Shown here piece by piece: positions 32,201 through 43,022 of a stretch of DNA of 64,000 bases. Under the pieces are notes generated by a model. The model was not told the origin of the DNA and did not search any database. It saw only the letters and a program-made list of their open reading frames with translations. The DNA is taken from NCBI RefSeq assembly GCF_036884655.1, contig NC_088335.1, positions 41,844,501 to 41,908,500 on the forward strand. Reading direction: 5' to 3'. This DNA comes from Musa acuminata AAA Group (lineage: Eukaryota > Streptophyta > Magnoliopsida > Zingiberales > Musaceae). A program made the translations under genes and the position numbers. How positions within the stretch are numbered: the first letter of the stretch is position 1; each line of letters begins with the position of its first letter.

Positions 32201-34962
32201 CAGCCTTGCCCTTGTCTGATTTGGGGGGGATGGATGGAAGCTGTTAAAGCATTGAGCGCATATTTCTGTGGGCACTCTCTCACCATGTGCGACCCTCCGC
32301 ACAAGAAGCATCCGTCAGGTTTCGGGGCCTTGTCTTTTGAGCTTGGCCCTTTGTGGGAACTCTTCTTCCTTTGTTCGCCTCCGGGCTCCTTCCCTCAAGA
32401 ATATTTTGGAGGGCGATTTCCTAAAGATGGTTTCCTTTTTCCCGGGTCCTCAAAGGAAACAAAGTCGGTGAGCCTTTCTGCGACAGCAATTGTCCCGATC
32501 ACATCAGTGACATTCCTTCGATGTAGTTCTTGTTGAGCCCGTGGCTTCAAACCATCGAGAAAGCTGAATAGCTTATCCTTCTCGGACATGTCCTGTATGT
32601 CCAGCAGTAGCGTAGAAAATTGCTTCACGTAGTCTCGGATGGAAGTACTTTGGCGGAGTTGTCTTAACTTCCTCCTTGCAACGAACTCTATGTTCTCGGG
32701 TAGAAATTGAGTTCTCAACTCTCGCTTTAAGTCCTCCCATATGTCCACCCGGCATCGACCTTGTTGGATCTCCTTCCAATAGGTTCGCCACCAAAGTTTT
32801 GCATCCCCATTCAAATACATGGTTGCTATCGAAACTTTGGTTTCTTCAGAATCAGGCCTCGTAGCTCGAAAGTATTGTTCTATGTCGAACAAAACATTCT
32901 CAAGCTCTTTAGCATCTCGGGCACCTCCATAACAATGCGGCTCGGGTGCCGTCAAGTTTTGTGGCGGCGCAACGCGGGTGTTGCTTCCTCCCACATTCAG
33001 TGCTCTTGTGAGCATGGTCACCCTAGAAGTGAGTTCTGCCACGACTTCCTGCAGATGTTGCACGGAGTCTTTAGTGTCGTCCGATAGTCGATCGACTAGG
33101 GCCTCGACCTTGTCGATTTGGGATTGAACTTCTTGCGAGCTCTCTACCCCAAGAAACCTTCGCTGGCCTTGGTAGAGTTCCTCCAAGCTCGCTTCAAGAA
33201 CATCCAAGCAGGTTTCCGCCACTGTGAGTCTCTCCTTATGGCTCTTCTTCCCGGTTGGCGCTCTAGATTACGCCTCCTCCGCTCGCGGAGAATAGCCAAT
33301 TTCTCGCTCATCATGTTCACTGCCACGATCCTCCAAAGCGGCTCCAACGACATGAGAGCAAGTTTGCACTTGCAGCCCACCTATGGCTGCTTGGGGCAAA
33401 GGTCCGGCTTACCCCGCCTTGCTTGATTCGTCACAATGCTTTGCCATGGCGAAATTGTGAAGTTCCTTCGCTGCTTGCTCGAATTGCTTGCCCGCTCTGA
33501 TACCACAATGTCACGGACTTAGCTAGAATTGCCTCAGTCGTGAGGCCACCTTGCGGCCAAGACGCGAACGTAGCTTGAGTTGCCTAAGTCGCGACGCACC
33601 CTTGCACCAACTTCTCGGACTTAGCTGAGATTGCCTAAGTCTTGAGGCGTCCTTGCAACATATGCGTCCGCAAAGGTTCATCCTAGTTGCAATCTCGTAC
33701 AAGTCCCGAAGGACCTGTAAAACAAAAAGTTGATTAGATTGAAAATGAGCGATGGACAAGACCCAACGTCTCACAAAGAGGGAAGCTTTACAAGCAATTC
33801 AGCAAGCACCTTGTGTGCACAGGAGAAAAGAGAGGAAGGAGGAAAACAAAGACTTTAGAAGGTAGAACGAACAGTTGCAAGTCCACAAACAACTGCTCAT
33901 CGGATGCCGAGCGCGAAGGTAAGTTCCTGTCAAGTCAATGTGCGAACTTGTGAAGATTTTTCAATGCCCAACAATATACCGAAGCCCCATTAAGCCCTGT
34001 GCCACCCGGGGGTTCCAGGGTGCTGAGATGGCTGACGTTTTGGGCGCTGCAGCGGGCTGTAGAAAACAGCCCACAACACGCGAAAATGGAGCCATTTTGG
34101 GGCTTTTTGGCCCGGCGCGGTGAGCGATCGCACTACAACGCTGCAACTTGTTCGAACATATATTTTTACAAGCAAAACATACAAAACCAAGACAAAATAG
34201 GCTGCCATGTCTCTGTTCAAGCATGCAAAAGCGACGAACGGTTTGTTGAACGAAGTTGTTGCGAGTGCGCGACGATCGTTCGTGACAATGAGGACCTCAT
34301 TTAAATCTTTCATACCATAAGCTAGCAGCCCTTTTTTCCCTTTTGAATTATTTTCTTAATGTTATTACAGCAGCATTCAATTTCAGTTTGCAGTGTAATG
34401 TATACTAATTTCAATTAGTAATATGTTTGTCAAAGCACTTAAATTGTAGCATAAAACAGGCCATATACTGCAGTGTCTCATATATACGTGACTATCAATG
34501 TTATGCTTTTATCCTATTTTACTCTCTTCTTGTAACCATCTCCTCTGGTTATTAACATATCATCTGCAAATGTAGGATGGGTTGAATCATATGGAGTTGC
34601 AGGCACCTGTAATTGAGAGCTCCACTAATCCTTCACCCAGGGATGGAGTATTTGTTTCATCTGATAAAAGAAAGCCAGATCAACTGCCACAATCTCCTGC
34701 CCCTTCGATTAATAGCCCTTCCTTGCTCACGAACAAAACTTCTTCAACTGTTGCTGACAAACAAGATGCAGCAACTAGTGAAACCGAAGCACCATCTGTT
34801 ATCCACAGATCATGTTCAAGTCGAAGTTCATCTGATGTCTTGGAGAAAGCACGAGCTGCTATTGCTTCGGCCGATCGTGCATCTGCTGTTGCACGCACTG
34901 CTGCTGAGCTTGTGAAGGTCAAACTGCCTCACCAATCTGGCAATTTCAGCCAGTGCAATTAG
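20291..34962 (+). CDS. IST1-like: IST1-like protein (ESCRT-III / Vps4 regulator)
   Basis: I model six coding exons: 20291-20340, 24098-24230, 24331-24434, 26855-27026, 27096-27236 and 34576-34962. All introns are GT-AG, frames join cleanly, and the total is 328 aa. The Ist1 domain covers about residues 10-190, with [81 protein letters not shown] and [17 protein letters not shown]. The Ser/Pro-rich tail ends in an Ala-rich predicted helix (287-316). IST1 proteins bind ESCRT-III and modulate the Vps4 ATPase in multivesicular-body sorting on endosomes. Plants have several paralogues. Intron 1 carries the inverted duplication, and intron 5 (7.3 kb) carries a chromovirus. The coding exons show no lesion, so the gene is probably functional. 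Confidence 0.9.
20660..21475 (+). repeat. Segment B: direct repeat, first copy (intron 1 plus start of exon 2)
   Basis: From TTGTGAGGCTTCACTTATTG onwards this stretch matches 23319-24125 in the same orientation at roughly 90-93% identity. It includes the acceptor TGTGCAG and the first 28 bases of exon 2, then diverges after GGCTATATCA. Confidence 0.85.
21448..21475 (+). pseudogene. Truncated duplicate of IST1-like exon 2
   Basis: CAAGACCTGTTTGAATCTGG and the next bases copy the start of the true exon 2 (24098), with one T for C change and an intact acceptor. Homology stops at 21475. If it were spliced in, the frame would read on into intron sequence and stop near 21534, truncating the protein. 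Confidence 0.75.
21629..21896. mobile_element. Second copy of the MITE-like element, inverted
   Basis: It begins CTATGAACCGATTCA and ends TGAACAGGTCCATAG, the reverse complement of the element at 19484-19793, at the matching place in inverted segment A'. It was probably carried there by the segmental duplication and not by its own transposition. Confidence 0.6.
22491..22764. repeat. 137-bp exact tandem duplication
   Basis: Positions 22491-22627 and 22628-22764 look identical base for base, beginning AGTGGACTCATGGTGAG and ending CCACCGTCCC. The corresponding place in segment A (about 18735-18870) has one copy, so the duplication came after the segmental event, or is an assembly artefact. Confidence 0.85.
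23319..24125 (+). repeat. Segment B': direct repeat, second copy, leading into functional exon 2
   Basis: This matches 20660-21475 and continues through the complete exon 2 (24098-24230), so it is the copy used by the gene. Confidence 0.85.
24435..26854 (+). other. Intron 3 of the IST1-like gene
   Basis: This is 2.4 kb of A+T-rich intron sequence with a GT donor at 24435 and an AG acceptor at 26853-26854. I see no gene or recognisable transposon in it. Confidence 0.6.
27896..28668 (-). repeat. 3' LTR of the chromovirus
   Basis: It begins TGTCACGGACTTAG on the plus strand and ends GTTCGTGACA. It shares repeated GGACTTAGCT..GCCTAAGTC motifs with the right-hand LTR and is 773 bp long. Confidence 0.85.
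28690..30235 (-). pseudogene. Chromovirus integrase with C-terminal chromodomain
   Basis: The zinc finger region ([10 protein letters not shown] then CLTCQQDK) and the start of the core (WESISLDFI, the first Asp) lie at 29643-30235. The C-terminal SH3-like part ([24 protein letters not shown]) lies at 28926-29123. Beyond it, in 28690-28880, a chromodomain can be read: [13 protein letters not shown], then [21 protein letters not shown], ending ASTV before the polypurine tract. Three stops interrupt it, two of them TGA where conserved Trp codons are expected. Confidence 0.8.
30301..32139 (-). pseudogene. Chromovirus protease, reverse transcriptase and RNase H
   Basis: The protease (about 31908-32138) has VDTGATHNF, the active-site triad. 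The RT starts in 31156-31614 ([41 protein letters not shown]). It continues after a break in 30301-31152 with [10 protein letters not shown], then [11 protein letters not shown], where the catalytic YxDD box has become YLDN. RNase H follows ([23 protein letters not shown]). Loss of the second catalytic Asp would abolish polymerase activity even without the stops. Confidence 0.85.
32140..33222 (-). pseudogene. Chromovirus gag
   Basis: The main frame (32395-33222, 275 codons) has an N-terminal coiled-coil-like region and the Retrotrans_gag core ([45 protein letters not shown]). After a stop a shifted frame carries the zinc knuckle [13 protein letters not shown] at about 32270-32310. It would form particles with the element RNA. 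Confidence 0.8.
33509..34287 (-). repeat. 5' LTR of the chromovirus
   Basis: It is the 779-bp partner of the left LTR, with the same termini, next to the Met-tRNA primer-binding site. Confidence 0.85.
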
Positions 34963-36400
34963 GCAGACTGTTATTTGCTGGTTGAACTTTAGCAAGCAAG
35001 ATAAAGCTTAAAAGGATCAAGAGAAGTCTATTCTCTGATTACTTTATCAATGTAATGTGTATCTACGACTGTATGTACAATAAAAGTTATCATCCGATAA
35101 ATCTTCAGAGAAGACCCTGTCAGTATTGGAAGTTAATATTGTCATTGTAAGGTATGTTAATGTTAGACGAGCTTTTTTGAGGTTACTACTTTGCCTCACA
35201 GCAAAAAAAAAAAAAAAAAGGTTTCATGTGTGGCACCAACGTACCATCCGAAAATAGTACGAAATGGTTGGTTTGATGTACCATATGTATCGATTAATAC
35301 ATATGATATACTGTACCCTATAAAATGGATGATACATAATGGTCCCAGCAATCGGTATGAAGATTAATCTGTTTCAAGCAGTATGGTGAAATATGACTTG
35401 GTGGGTATCGATCGGTACAATATACGTACGATCGTGGGTCGGTTGCAGTTAAAATTTGATTGTATTGAAAATATAAATTCAAATTTTCCTTCAAATAAGT
35501 TAGAATTTTTATTCATTTATGGTTAGATGTATTTATTTTTATTTAGAAATAATTTATACACTGATAAATTAGGATACAAGATTCTAAAAATGATTTTTTA
35601 TTTTTCGATCATTTGTCGACTTTTTTTTCTATCAAAATCAATGTGTATCGCCCTATCAACCAATAGCTCCCCCCAGCGACCGTTACCGTGAACGGACAGG
35701 TCCTTAGGTGGCAGAACATCTGTCTCGGCCAAGGAAGGAAACACGCGTCCCGTTTCAGAAGACAGGTGGGGGCCGCACACTGTTTAACATCGCCACGTGG
35801 CATCACATGTCGTGTGTGTATCACCTACTCTGCCTGCTTCCTGTTCGTGTTGGTGCATAAACTTAGCGCATGGACCAAACCAATCGTCACCCGCCACATC
35901 TCCTGTACGTCGTATGAAACCGAAAAAGCATGAGACCTTTCCTTATTATCCATCATCTAGTCACGTCAAGCGACTCATACAACGTAGACTCCTCGTTGTG
36001 CTGCTGAAGACCACTTGACGACAGAGAGCGCTTACTCCATCGTTGCTGGTCCTCATCTTGGACTGGAGAGGATGGCATCTGAGGTCTGACGTACGTTTTA
36101 TAGGTTTTAAGACCAAAAGGACAAAACGCTCTTTGGGTTGGTTTAATAAGGTGACATGATCTCTCATGGTGTGGTACATGAACCCAGACGTTAGGCGTGT
36201 GAAAGACGAGATCGTACCTGACATATTGGTATGATGGGAAAAAATATGGTCGTATATCAGTAACTATATGACCAACCGATACTCTACTTTAGAAGATTAA
36301 GATTAAATCATAATATGTTTAAATAATGCTATTATAGATTAAAGGTGCCATCTAATAATATAACTTTAGAGTAGTGATGTGAGGATCACACCACATATTT
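34963..36400. other. Intergenic region between the IST1-like and hydrolase genes
   Basis: An AATAAA at 35079-35084 probably marks the 3' end of the IST1-like transcript, about 120 bases after the stop. A 17-18-base A-run lies at about 35202-35219. The stretch 35225-35450 has repeated GTACCAT/GATCGGTAC motifs that look like decayed repeat sequence. I support no gene here. Confidence 0.55.
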
Positions 36401-36410
36401 ACTTGTGTGC

Positions 36411-36685
36411 GGTGGGCCCCAGTCTACCTCTGTCACGTAAGGGTAACTTTGGTGGGATCATTCTGGGGGCACGAAATCGGGAATTCCAGTTTCCTTTCCT
36501 CGAATTCGTTATGGGGGGGGCACCGATTGGTCACCAAATTTTCTTCCTCTCACGCAGGGAGTCCGGAGACCCTCGGCGGGCCCCAGTCTAACTCTGTCAC
36601 ATAAGGTTAAAGTTGTTGGGGTCGTTTTGGGGGCACGAATCGGGACTCCAGTTTCCTTTCTCGAATTCGTTACGAGGGGTAACTG
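36411..36685. repeat. Diverged tandem duplication upstream of the hydrolase gene
   Basis: GGGCCCCAGTCTACCTCTGTC (36413) recurs with changes at about 36577, and the next 100 bases (GGGGGCACGA, CCAGTTTCCTTT, CGAATTCGTTA) repeat in the same order about 165 bases later. The repeats lie within 420 bases of the start codon, probably in the promoter. Confidence 0.75.
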
Positions 36686-36824
36686 ATTCCTCCTCTCGTC
36701 ATCTATTTGGTCTCTCTCAACTTTTCGTCTTGGTTGCATCTGTCCATTGTATTGCATTAACGTTGGCCTCTTCGATTCATTTGTCTCCGCCATCGACCGA
36801 GGTTGAGGAGGAGGAAGAGGAACG

Positions 36825-39800
36825 ATGAGGTGGGAGGGAGTGGACGAGGATCTCGCGAGGATGGTGTCGGAGACGAAGCTGGACCAGGCGCGCGAGCGTA
36901 GGAAGGTCCGCGAGGCCTTCAAGGACGTGCAACTTAACATCGATCATTACCTCTTCAAGGTATGATTGGCCGGACGATGATGATGATGATGATGTTGTTG
37001 TTCTTTGCCCTCCCCTGTTAAGAAAAGTACCACAAGATTCCCGTAACTAGTCATTGATATCGAGATCTGATGCGTTTCATTGAATATGGTTATTAGTTGA
37101 TAATTTCTTGAGGTTCAGTGCATTAGAAAATTACTGCATCAATCGTCAGGTTGTTTGGTTGTGAAGGGTACGACGACATGGATTGATTTTTAAGCATAAA
37201 ATTGTGGAAATTGTGTAAGAAAGGACAAGGAAACCTTATGGACCCAAAGAAAAGGGAGCAAAAAAGTTAATTTTGGATTAACATGCCCCCTTTCTAATTT
37301 GGCTTCTTGGTGTGTAATTTTTTATTAACATGCCCCCTCTACCTGGGGAATGATATTCCTTCTTGTCTTCCTTTCCAAAACGATCGTTCTTTTACTTCTT
37401 TCCTTTTCTGATTTGAATCTTCCACAATCTCTGCTTCCTGGTTATATTAGCTCAAACTCGAATCGTTGATGTAAGATTCTGAAATGTGTTTTCAGATTCT
37501 GATCGTATAGAACATGGTCTGTGATGAGGAGCCTTTGATATAATTGACGAGGTTATTGCTTTGTAATATTTGGACTCTTTATTGAATTCTCTTAGGACAA
37601 TTTGGAAATGCTTTTCTTCTTCTGAAATCTTCGAGATTCATCAATGACAATTAACTGTAATTTCTTCCTATCGTTACCTGCAGGCAAATCATACTGGACT
37701 GAGGACAAAAGAGGTGAAACATTTGATCTTATTACCGTGTATTTAGTACTGTTAAAAATGGAGTCTGGATGGTTATTGCAAATTTGCTATTCTTATGACA
37801 GCCTGTTATGGATATTCTTCTTGGAGAAAAAGAAAATGCTTCTATGCAATTCCAATGTTCTCCTTCTATGTTTCCTTTTTTTTTTTCTTTTTATCTGACC
37901 CACACTTATTAAGCAGAAATCCTAATTGGATGACTGCCTCCAAAATATTTATAAGAAACTGCTAATGCAATTCAAACCAAACTAGATCATAATGCCTACT
38001 TGCTGATGGTTACTATCCTCAATTTAGTCATTTTTTTTTCTATGATTCATTCAGCTTATTTTAGAAACCTGCAATGTTGGTAGGTCCACAAAACTGTGTG
38101 TAGAAATTAGAAGTCCTTCTATTTAAGATTCTTGCTTGAAATGGATACCAATGTAGTCTCTTACATACAGTCATATGAGGTGAATGCCAGAGGTATAGAA
38201 ATTTTCTCCAAAAGCTGGCTTCCGGAGAACTCCTCTATTAAGGCTCTTGTTTGTTTCTGTCACAAATATGGAGACACCTGCACTTTTTTCTTTGAAGGTA
38301 TGCAGAAATTCGTAGTTTTCTCATATACCCTGTTTCTGATGAAGATCTACATGTCTCTTAATTGGTACACATGCATGCCTTAGGTGTTGCTATGAAGCTA
38401 GCGTCATGTGGATATGGAGTTTTTGCTATGGATTATCCTGGATTCGGTCTCTCAGAAGGTCTTCATGGTTATATACCAAACTTTGATTGCCTTGTAGATG
38501 ATGTCGTCGAACATTTCTCCAAAATCAAAGGTAGAACGCTTTCACCAGTAATATGCACTGATTTGCAATTTTTTAGAGCTTCTTTTTTTGTAAAATCAAT
38601 TGAAATATCTCGATCAAAGGTAAATTTACTGCAACACCTTCTGGAAACATGAGTTTATGCAATATCACATTGCTGGTATCGTGTTTTTTCTAACTACTGA
38701 ATGCATTCCATATCGACTTAGACCCAAGTGAAAAAAAGGAAAAGAACAATGCCAGATATGGAACATGAGAGCAATATATCTATCTAATTAATGTTTAAGT
38801 TTTTTAATTGGAATATTACAAAGACACATTTTGCAATATATCTATGCCAGATATGAGCTGTAACCATGCTTTAGTTTTCCCCGCAAACGGTTCAAAATAA
38901 AGTTATCCATATGTTTGTTGCCTTTGCTTAAGACAACAACCAAATGCTGCTGGTTATCTGGATTATGAATTCCAGAATTTTGTGTGATGAGATGGAGCCT
39001 CGGTCTCTGGAACCAGCCTCTTCAAGTGCATCAAAGACCAGTGACAGAGCCATATGTACTATTGAGTTCAGTTCTTGTATCTTAATCTTTTACCTTCCGT
39101 CTTATGTCTTCTTTCTTGCGCCTCATAAGATTACTTGTTTCTGCATCACAGTGCACGCTTGAATTATGTTAGACAAGTTAGTTTTAGTTCTTGTGCTGCT
39201 AATTCATTTGGCTTGGTCTTTGATCGTCCATAGGGCTCGAGCCATTTTAAGAATTTCTTAGAATGTTGAACCTTCAGGTATGCAATCATCAGACTACTAT
39301 TGCTAAGCTTCACTTGTGTGGACATGTAGGAATTGGTCGTCTTTGTTTATCTTTATCAATAAAAATGGCAATCCAATCTCTACTGGTGCCTTTGTGCCAC
39401 ATAATCCTGATTGTAAGTAACTTTTGGTTCTACTCTATACTGTTCAATTGCACTGCTGTGCTAATTCCAGGACACTGGTGCCTTTGTGCCACGTACTCCA
39501 CACTGTTCATGGCACTGCTGTGTGAAAAGCAGGATACAGGAGTGTTCTAAGTTTTTAGAAATAATTCTCGAGTGTTTTTGTCAAGAGTTTTCCTTAGAAA
39601 ATAAGCATTGTACTGGCGAAAATCAATGCATTCCTAGGAGTTAGAGTGCAATGATAGGTGCTATAAAATAAAATCTTAAGGCTTACTGATATAGAATCAT
39701 TTTTAATTTATTTTTTGTTTGAATAATTTTGATTGTGATTAATTTAGGGGTATTTTTGCCAATGCATTATGTTGCCATGTGACAACATTTCTAATATTTC

Positions 39801-42008
39801 TACCTTAGTTTTTTAGATTACTACAGGGCAAGGAGAAAAATAAAAAATCAAAGTTTGATTTTAGTTGAAGATTACAAAACTTGATTGAAGATTTCATTTC
39901 ATTAAGATTTAACATATTCTAAAAAGATGAACATCTATCAATTAGAAATTCAAATATGGGAAATATCTTTTTGAGAAAGAGTATAGTGTTTATAACAGTC
40001 TGAGTTGTAGTTCTAATTTTGAATAGTCTTGCCAGCTTTTTAATCATGACGTAATGCAAAAAGAGATATTGTTTCATAATTAGATTTTTGTGCTTTCAGA
40101 AATACTCATACCACAAGAAATCTCCAGATTTTATTATGTAGAGAGAGAAATCTCCAAAGATGTAGTATTGATACTGTCATATGAAATAGGAGATTTATCG
40201 TATCGTATTTGGAAACTTAACTAGTAAAATTGAGTTACTTTGCAACTTATCTTCTGTACTTGGTTTGAAATGCAGAAAATCCGGAATACGATGGACTACC
40301 AAGCTTTGTGTTTGGAGAATCAATGGGTGGAGCAGTTGCTTTGAAGGTGCATTTAAAACAGCCAGATTCATGGGATGGTGCAATTTTAGTAGCACCAATG
40401 TGCAAGGCAAGTCATTTGGCATGGACATCTAATTTCCTTCAATGTAATAATTTTTTATTCTCTAAATTGAAGCCATTTTCAGTAGATTTCAGAAAATATT
40501 ATTCCACCATGGCCTGTGAAGCAATTTCTGATTGGCATGGCTAAACTTCTTCCAGAAAAGAAAATAATTCCTATAAAGGATTTAGGAGAACTGGCATATA
40601 GAGATCGGAAGAAACTAGAGCAGGTCTGTCTGCAACTCTGAGAAGATTATTCAGAAATTACTGCCCGAACCCGGTGGATTTCTCTTGATTGATATAAAGT
40701 AGAAAAGCATTTGGACATCAAGTGAAATACACTTCCTGGTTCTTGAACTGCAACTCTCTTGATTCTTATATGCAAGCTGGCTGTCTTTTTCTGAGTTTGT
40801 CAGTTGAATCAATATATACATATATCTTCTTTTGGGTGCAGATTTCATATAATGTGCTTAGATACAAGGGCAAAACACGCCTGAGGACAGGACTGGAGCT
40901 GGTGAAAGCTACTCGGGAGATTGAGCAACGACTAGAAGAAGTATGAACATGATCGAACATTTCTTTTTTAGGTTTTGCAATCTATTTGGAACGTGATGTA
41001 GAAGTCATACAATATCAGCTCTTTGTTCGTCTAATTCTCTTTTGTTAATTACTATGGTTTTGAATAATGAGTATTACAAACAGACTTTCATATGCATGCT
41101 TAAACCCGTAGATGAGGATAGCATGTTTTGATAATATTTTGCAAAAAATTAGGTTCAACAGTGCCTTTCTGGTCTTAATTACCCACAAAATTTGAGTTAG
41201 ACATAATTACTATGCATGTTGTTGCTTTGTAGAGTTACAAAGTAAATATGAAAATTAGGTTAGATTTTGCCTGGCTATAGTGTTGCAGTTTAAGTGATCC
41301 AAGAACTTGTCTTAGTAATCAAATGCTGATGTTAACTTGAAGCTGGTTAGTTATCACCAAACAAACAAGAAAAAGGGAATTTTTTGTTTACATTTGGTGG
41401 GAAGATTAGATAACGAGTATGGCATATGAACCTCTTGATCTGTGGTCAAGAAGTGGTCTAGGATGAAGTTGTACCATTAGTTATAAATTGTAAAACTTGC
41501 TTCCCTGAATGACTAATTAGGGAATCACACTTGTAGCCACATGCAATACATGGAAAATGGTAGCGTGATAAAACTTGATGTAGGAATTTTTCAAACCTTA
41601 GTTCCATGCGACTTTAAGCACAGAGAGATGCATTAATTAGCATCACCATCATACTCTTATTTCCTGGTCGAAGCTAGGAGTTCCGTTTTGATGATTATAA
41701 TATCATTTGCATTACCTGAACTTGATACTGTGCGTGTTAATTTTATTGAAATATCTGGCAAACTCTTGGATTTCTTATTTCAGGTGTGTCTGCCGTTGCT
41801 AATACTCCATGGTGAGTTTGACAGTATAACTGATCCTTCAGGAAGCAAGGGTTTGTATGAGAAAGCTAGTTGCACTGACAAGAAGTTGTGCCTTTACGAG
41901 GATTCATATCATGCTCTGATGGAGGGTGAGCCTGATGAGATAATATCCCAAGTTTTTGATGACATCTTCTCTTGGCTGGACAATCAAGTTAATAGAGTTA
42001 GGCGGTAA
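36825..42008 (+). CDS. MAGL-like: Monoacylglycerol-lipase-like alpha/beta hydrolase
   Basis: I model eight coding exons: 36825-36959, 37684-37713, 38171-38297, 38384-38530, 40276-40406, 40486-40623, 40842-40940 and 41784-42008. They encode 343 aa in one clean frame. Intron 5 has a GC donor (GCAAGT at 40407) and the others are GT-AG. The N-terminal helix (MRWEGVDEDLARMVSE) precedes the Hydrolase_4 fold: FAMDYPGFGLSEG, nucleophile FGESMGGA (Ser162), LHGEFDSITDP (Asp282) and SYHALMEGEPDE (His312). This plant subgroup (Arabidopsis MAGL15-like) hydrolyses monoacylglycerols or related esters. Substrate specificity cannot be read from sequence. The oxyanion-hole motif, normally HGYGDT, reads HKYGDT (residues 86-91). 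Exon 1 is G+C-rich and later exons A+T-rich. No stop or frameshift is seen. Confidence 0.88.
38531..40275 (+). other. Intron 4 of the hydrolase gene
   Basis: This is 1.7 kb of A+T-rich intron with a GT donor and a TGCAG acceptor. CTGGTGCCTTTGTGCCAC is partly repeated near 39384 and 39476. No transposon or gene is recognised. Confidence 0.6.
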
Positions 42009-43022
42009 CTGGTCATTTTGTTTCGCTTCATGCATAAGCTTAATCCATTCATGAAAAGGGCATTCTGGTCTGCAGAGAAAACTCTTATGTTAAAGTTGCC
42101 GTGACATTAAGAAAAGATCTATGCTACATGTAATACAGCAGCTCTATTCATAAACTTCCGCTGTTAAATTATTTATCGCTGTGAATTCATCTGAAAACAT
42201 AATCCATTGATAGAACATTTGATTTTCTATTTTTCGATGAAGCCTTCAAATATGTTACATTTGAATTTTTACTGATAATTCATTAGTTAGCATTCTAATG
42301 AAAGAATCAACTGAAATTTTATTATAGAGAAATTCAAGATTATATTCTTATTACGTTTGTTAAAGTTATAAAGACAAAAATATTAGCTATGAATATAGTA
42401 AAATATTTTTTTGTTTAATTTATTCTTAATTTTATTTATTTAAAATTTACTATAATAAAATTAACGATAAGTATAACTTAAATGAGTTAACTAGTATATG
42501 TTTTTAGAAAAAAAAAGATTAGAATAAAAAATATTCATAATATTTGACATACAACTTAAGAAGTGAATAATAATAAAAAAAGTTGAAAAGCAAATAATAA
42601 TAAAAAAAAGTTGAAAAGAAAATCACTTGAGTTTATATATTATATAAATTTATAAAAAAATATTCATAGTAAAATGTTACTTCAATGACAAGAAAGGTCA
42701 TGCGAAAAAAATTATAAGACTTTAATTTGAAAGAAAAATATATAAGTCTAACATTTACATGTTTTGAATCAATCGTTACAAAAGTCTTTTAAATTCCTCT
42801 TATAAATTATTTGGTAGATTGATACTAACACTTCAACTTATTTATTAATAATAGATATTTATTTTAATATAAAAACTAAAAGAGTATGAATTATTTATCA
42901 TTACATGGAATCATCTTAAAATGAAAGCGAGAACAGTTGATACTTATTATCTATGCCCATAGATGATTCGTTTGATATTATATTTTTATATTTTTAAAAA
43001 TTTAGTTTCTTCATCTAAAATT
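42009..43022. other. A+T-rich intergenic region
   Basis: The first 150 bases are probably the 3' untranslated region of the hydrolase gene. The rest is very A+T-rich, with a short imperfect tandem repeat of AATAATAATAAAAAAAGTTG type near 42565-42615. The last five bases, AAATT, are the target duplication of the next element. Confidence 0.5.

Larger units (their letters stand above)
27896..34287 (-). mobile_element. Chromovirus (Ty3-gypsy) in intron 5 of the IST1-like gene
   Basis: Two LTRs (27896-28668 and 33509-34287) with TGTCAC...GTGACA ends flank a minus-strand internal region. The primer-binding site TGGTATCAGAGC is at about 33492-33503, and a polypurine tract AGTGGGGGAGAA abuts the left LTR. 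Domains from right to left are gag, protease, RT, RNase H, integrase and a C-terminal chromodomain. The bases flanking the LTRs (GTCAA and ATGAG) do not form a target duplication. LTRs differ by several percent and the coding region has many stops, so it is an old dead copy lying antisense to the host gene. Confidence 0.9.

Noticed and set aside
38132..38383. Open frame extending hydrolase exon 3 on both sides
   Set aside because: It includes intron sequence; family alignment and splice sites limit the exon to 38171-38297.
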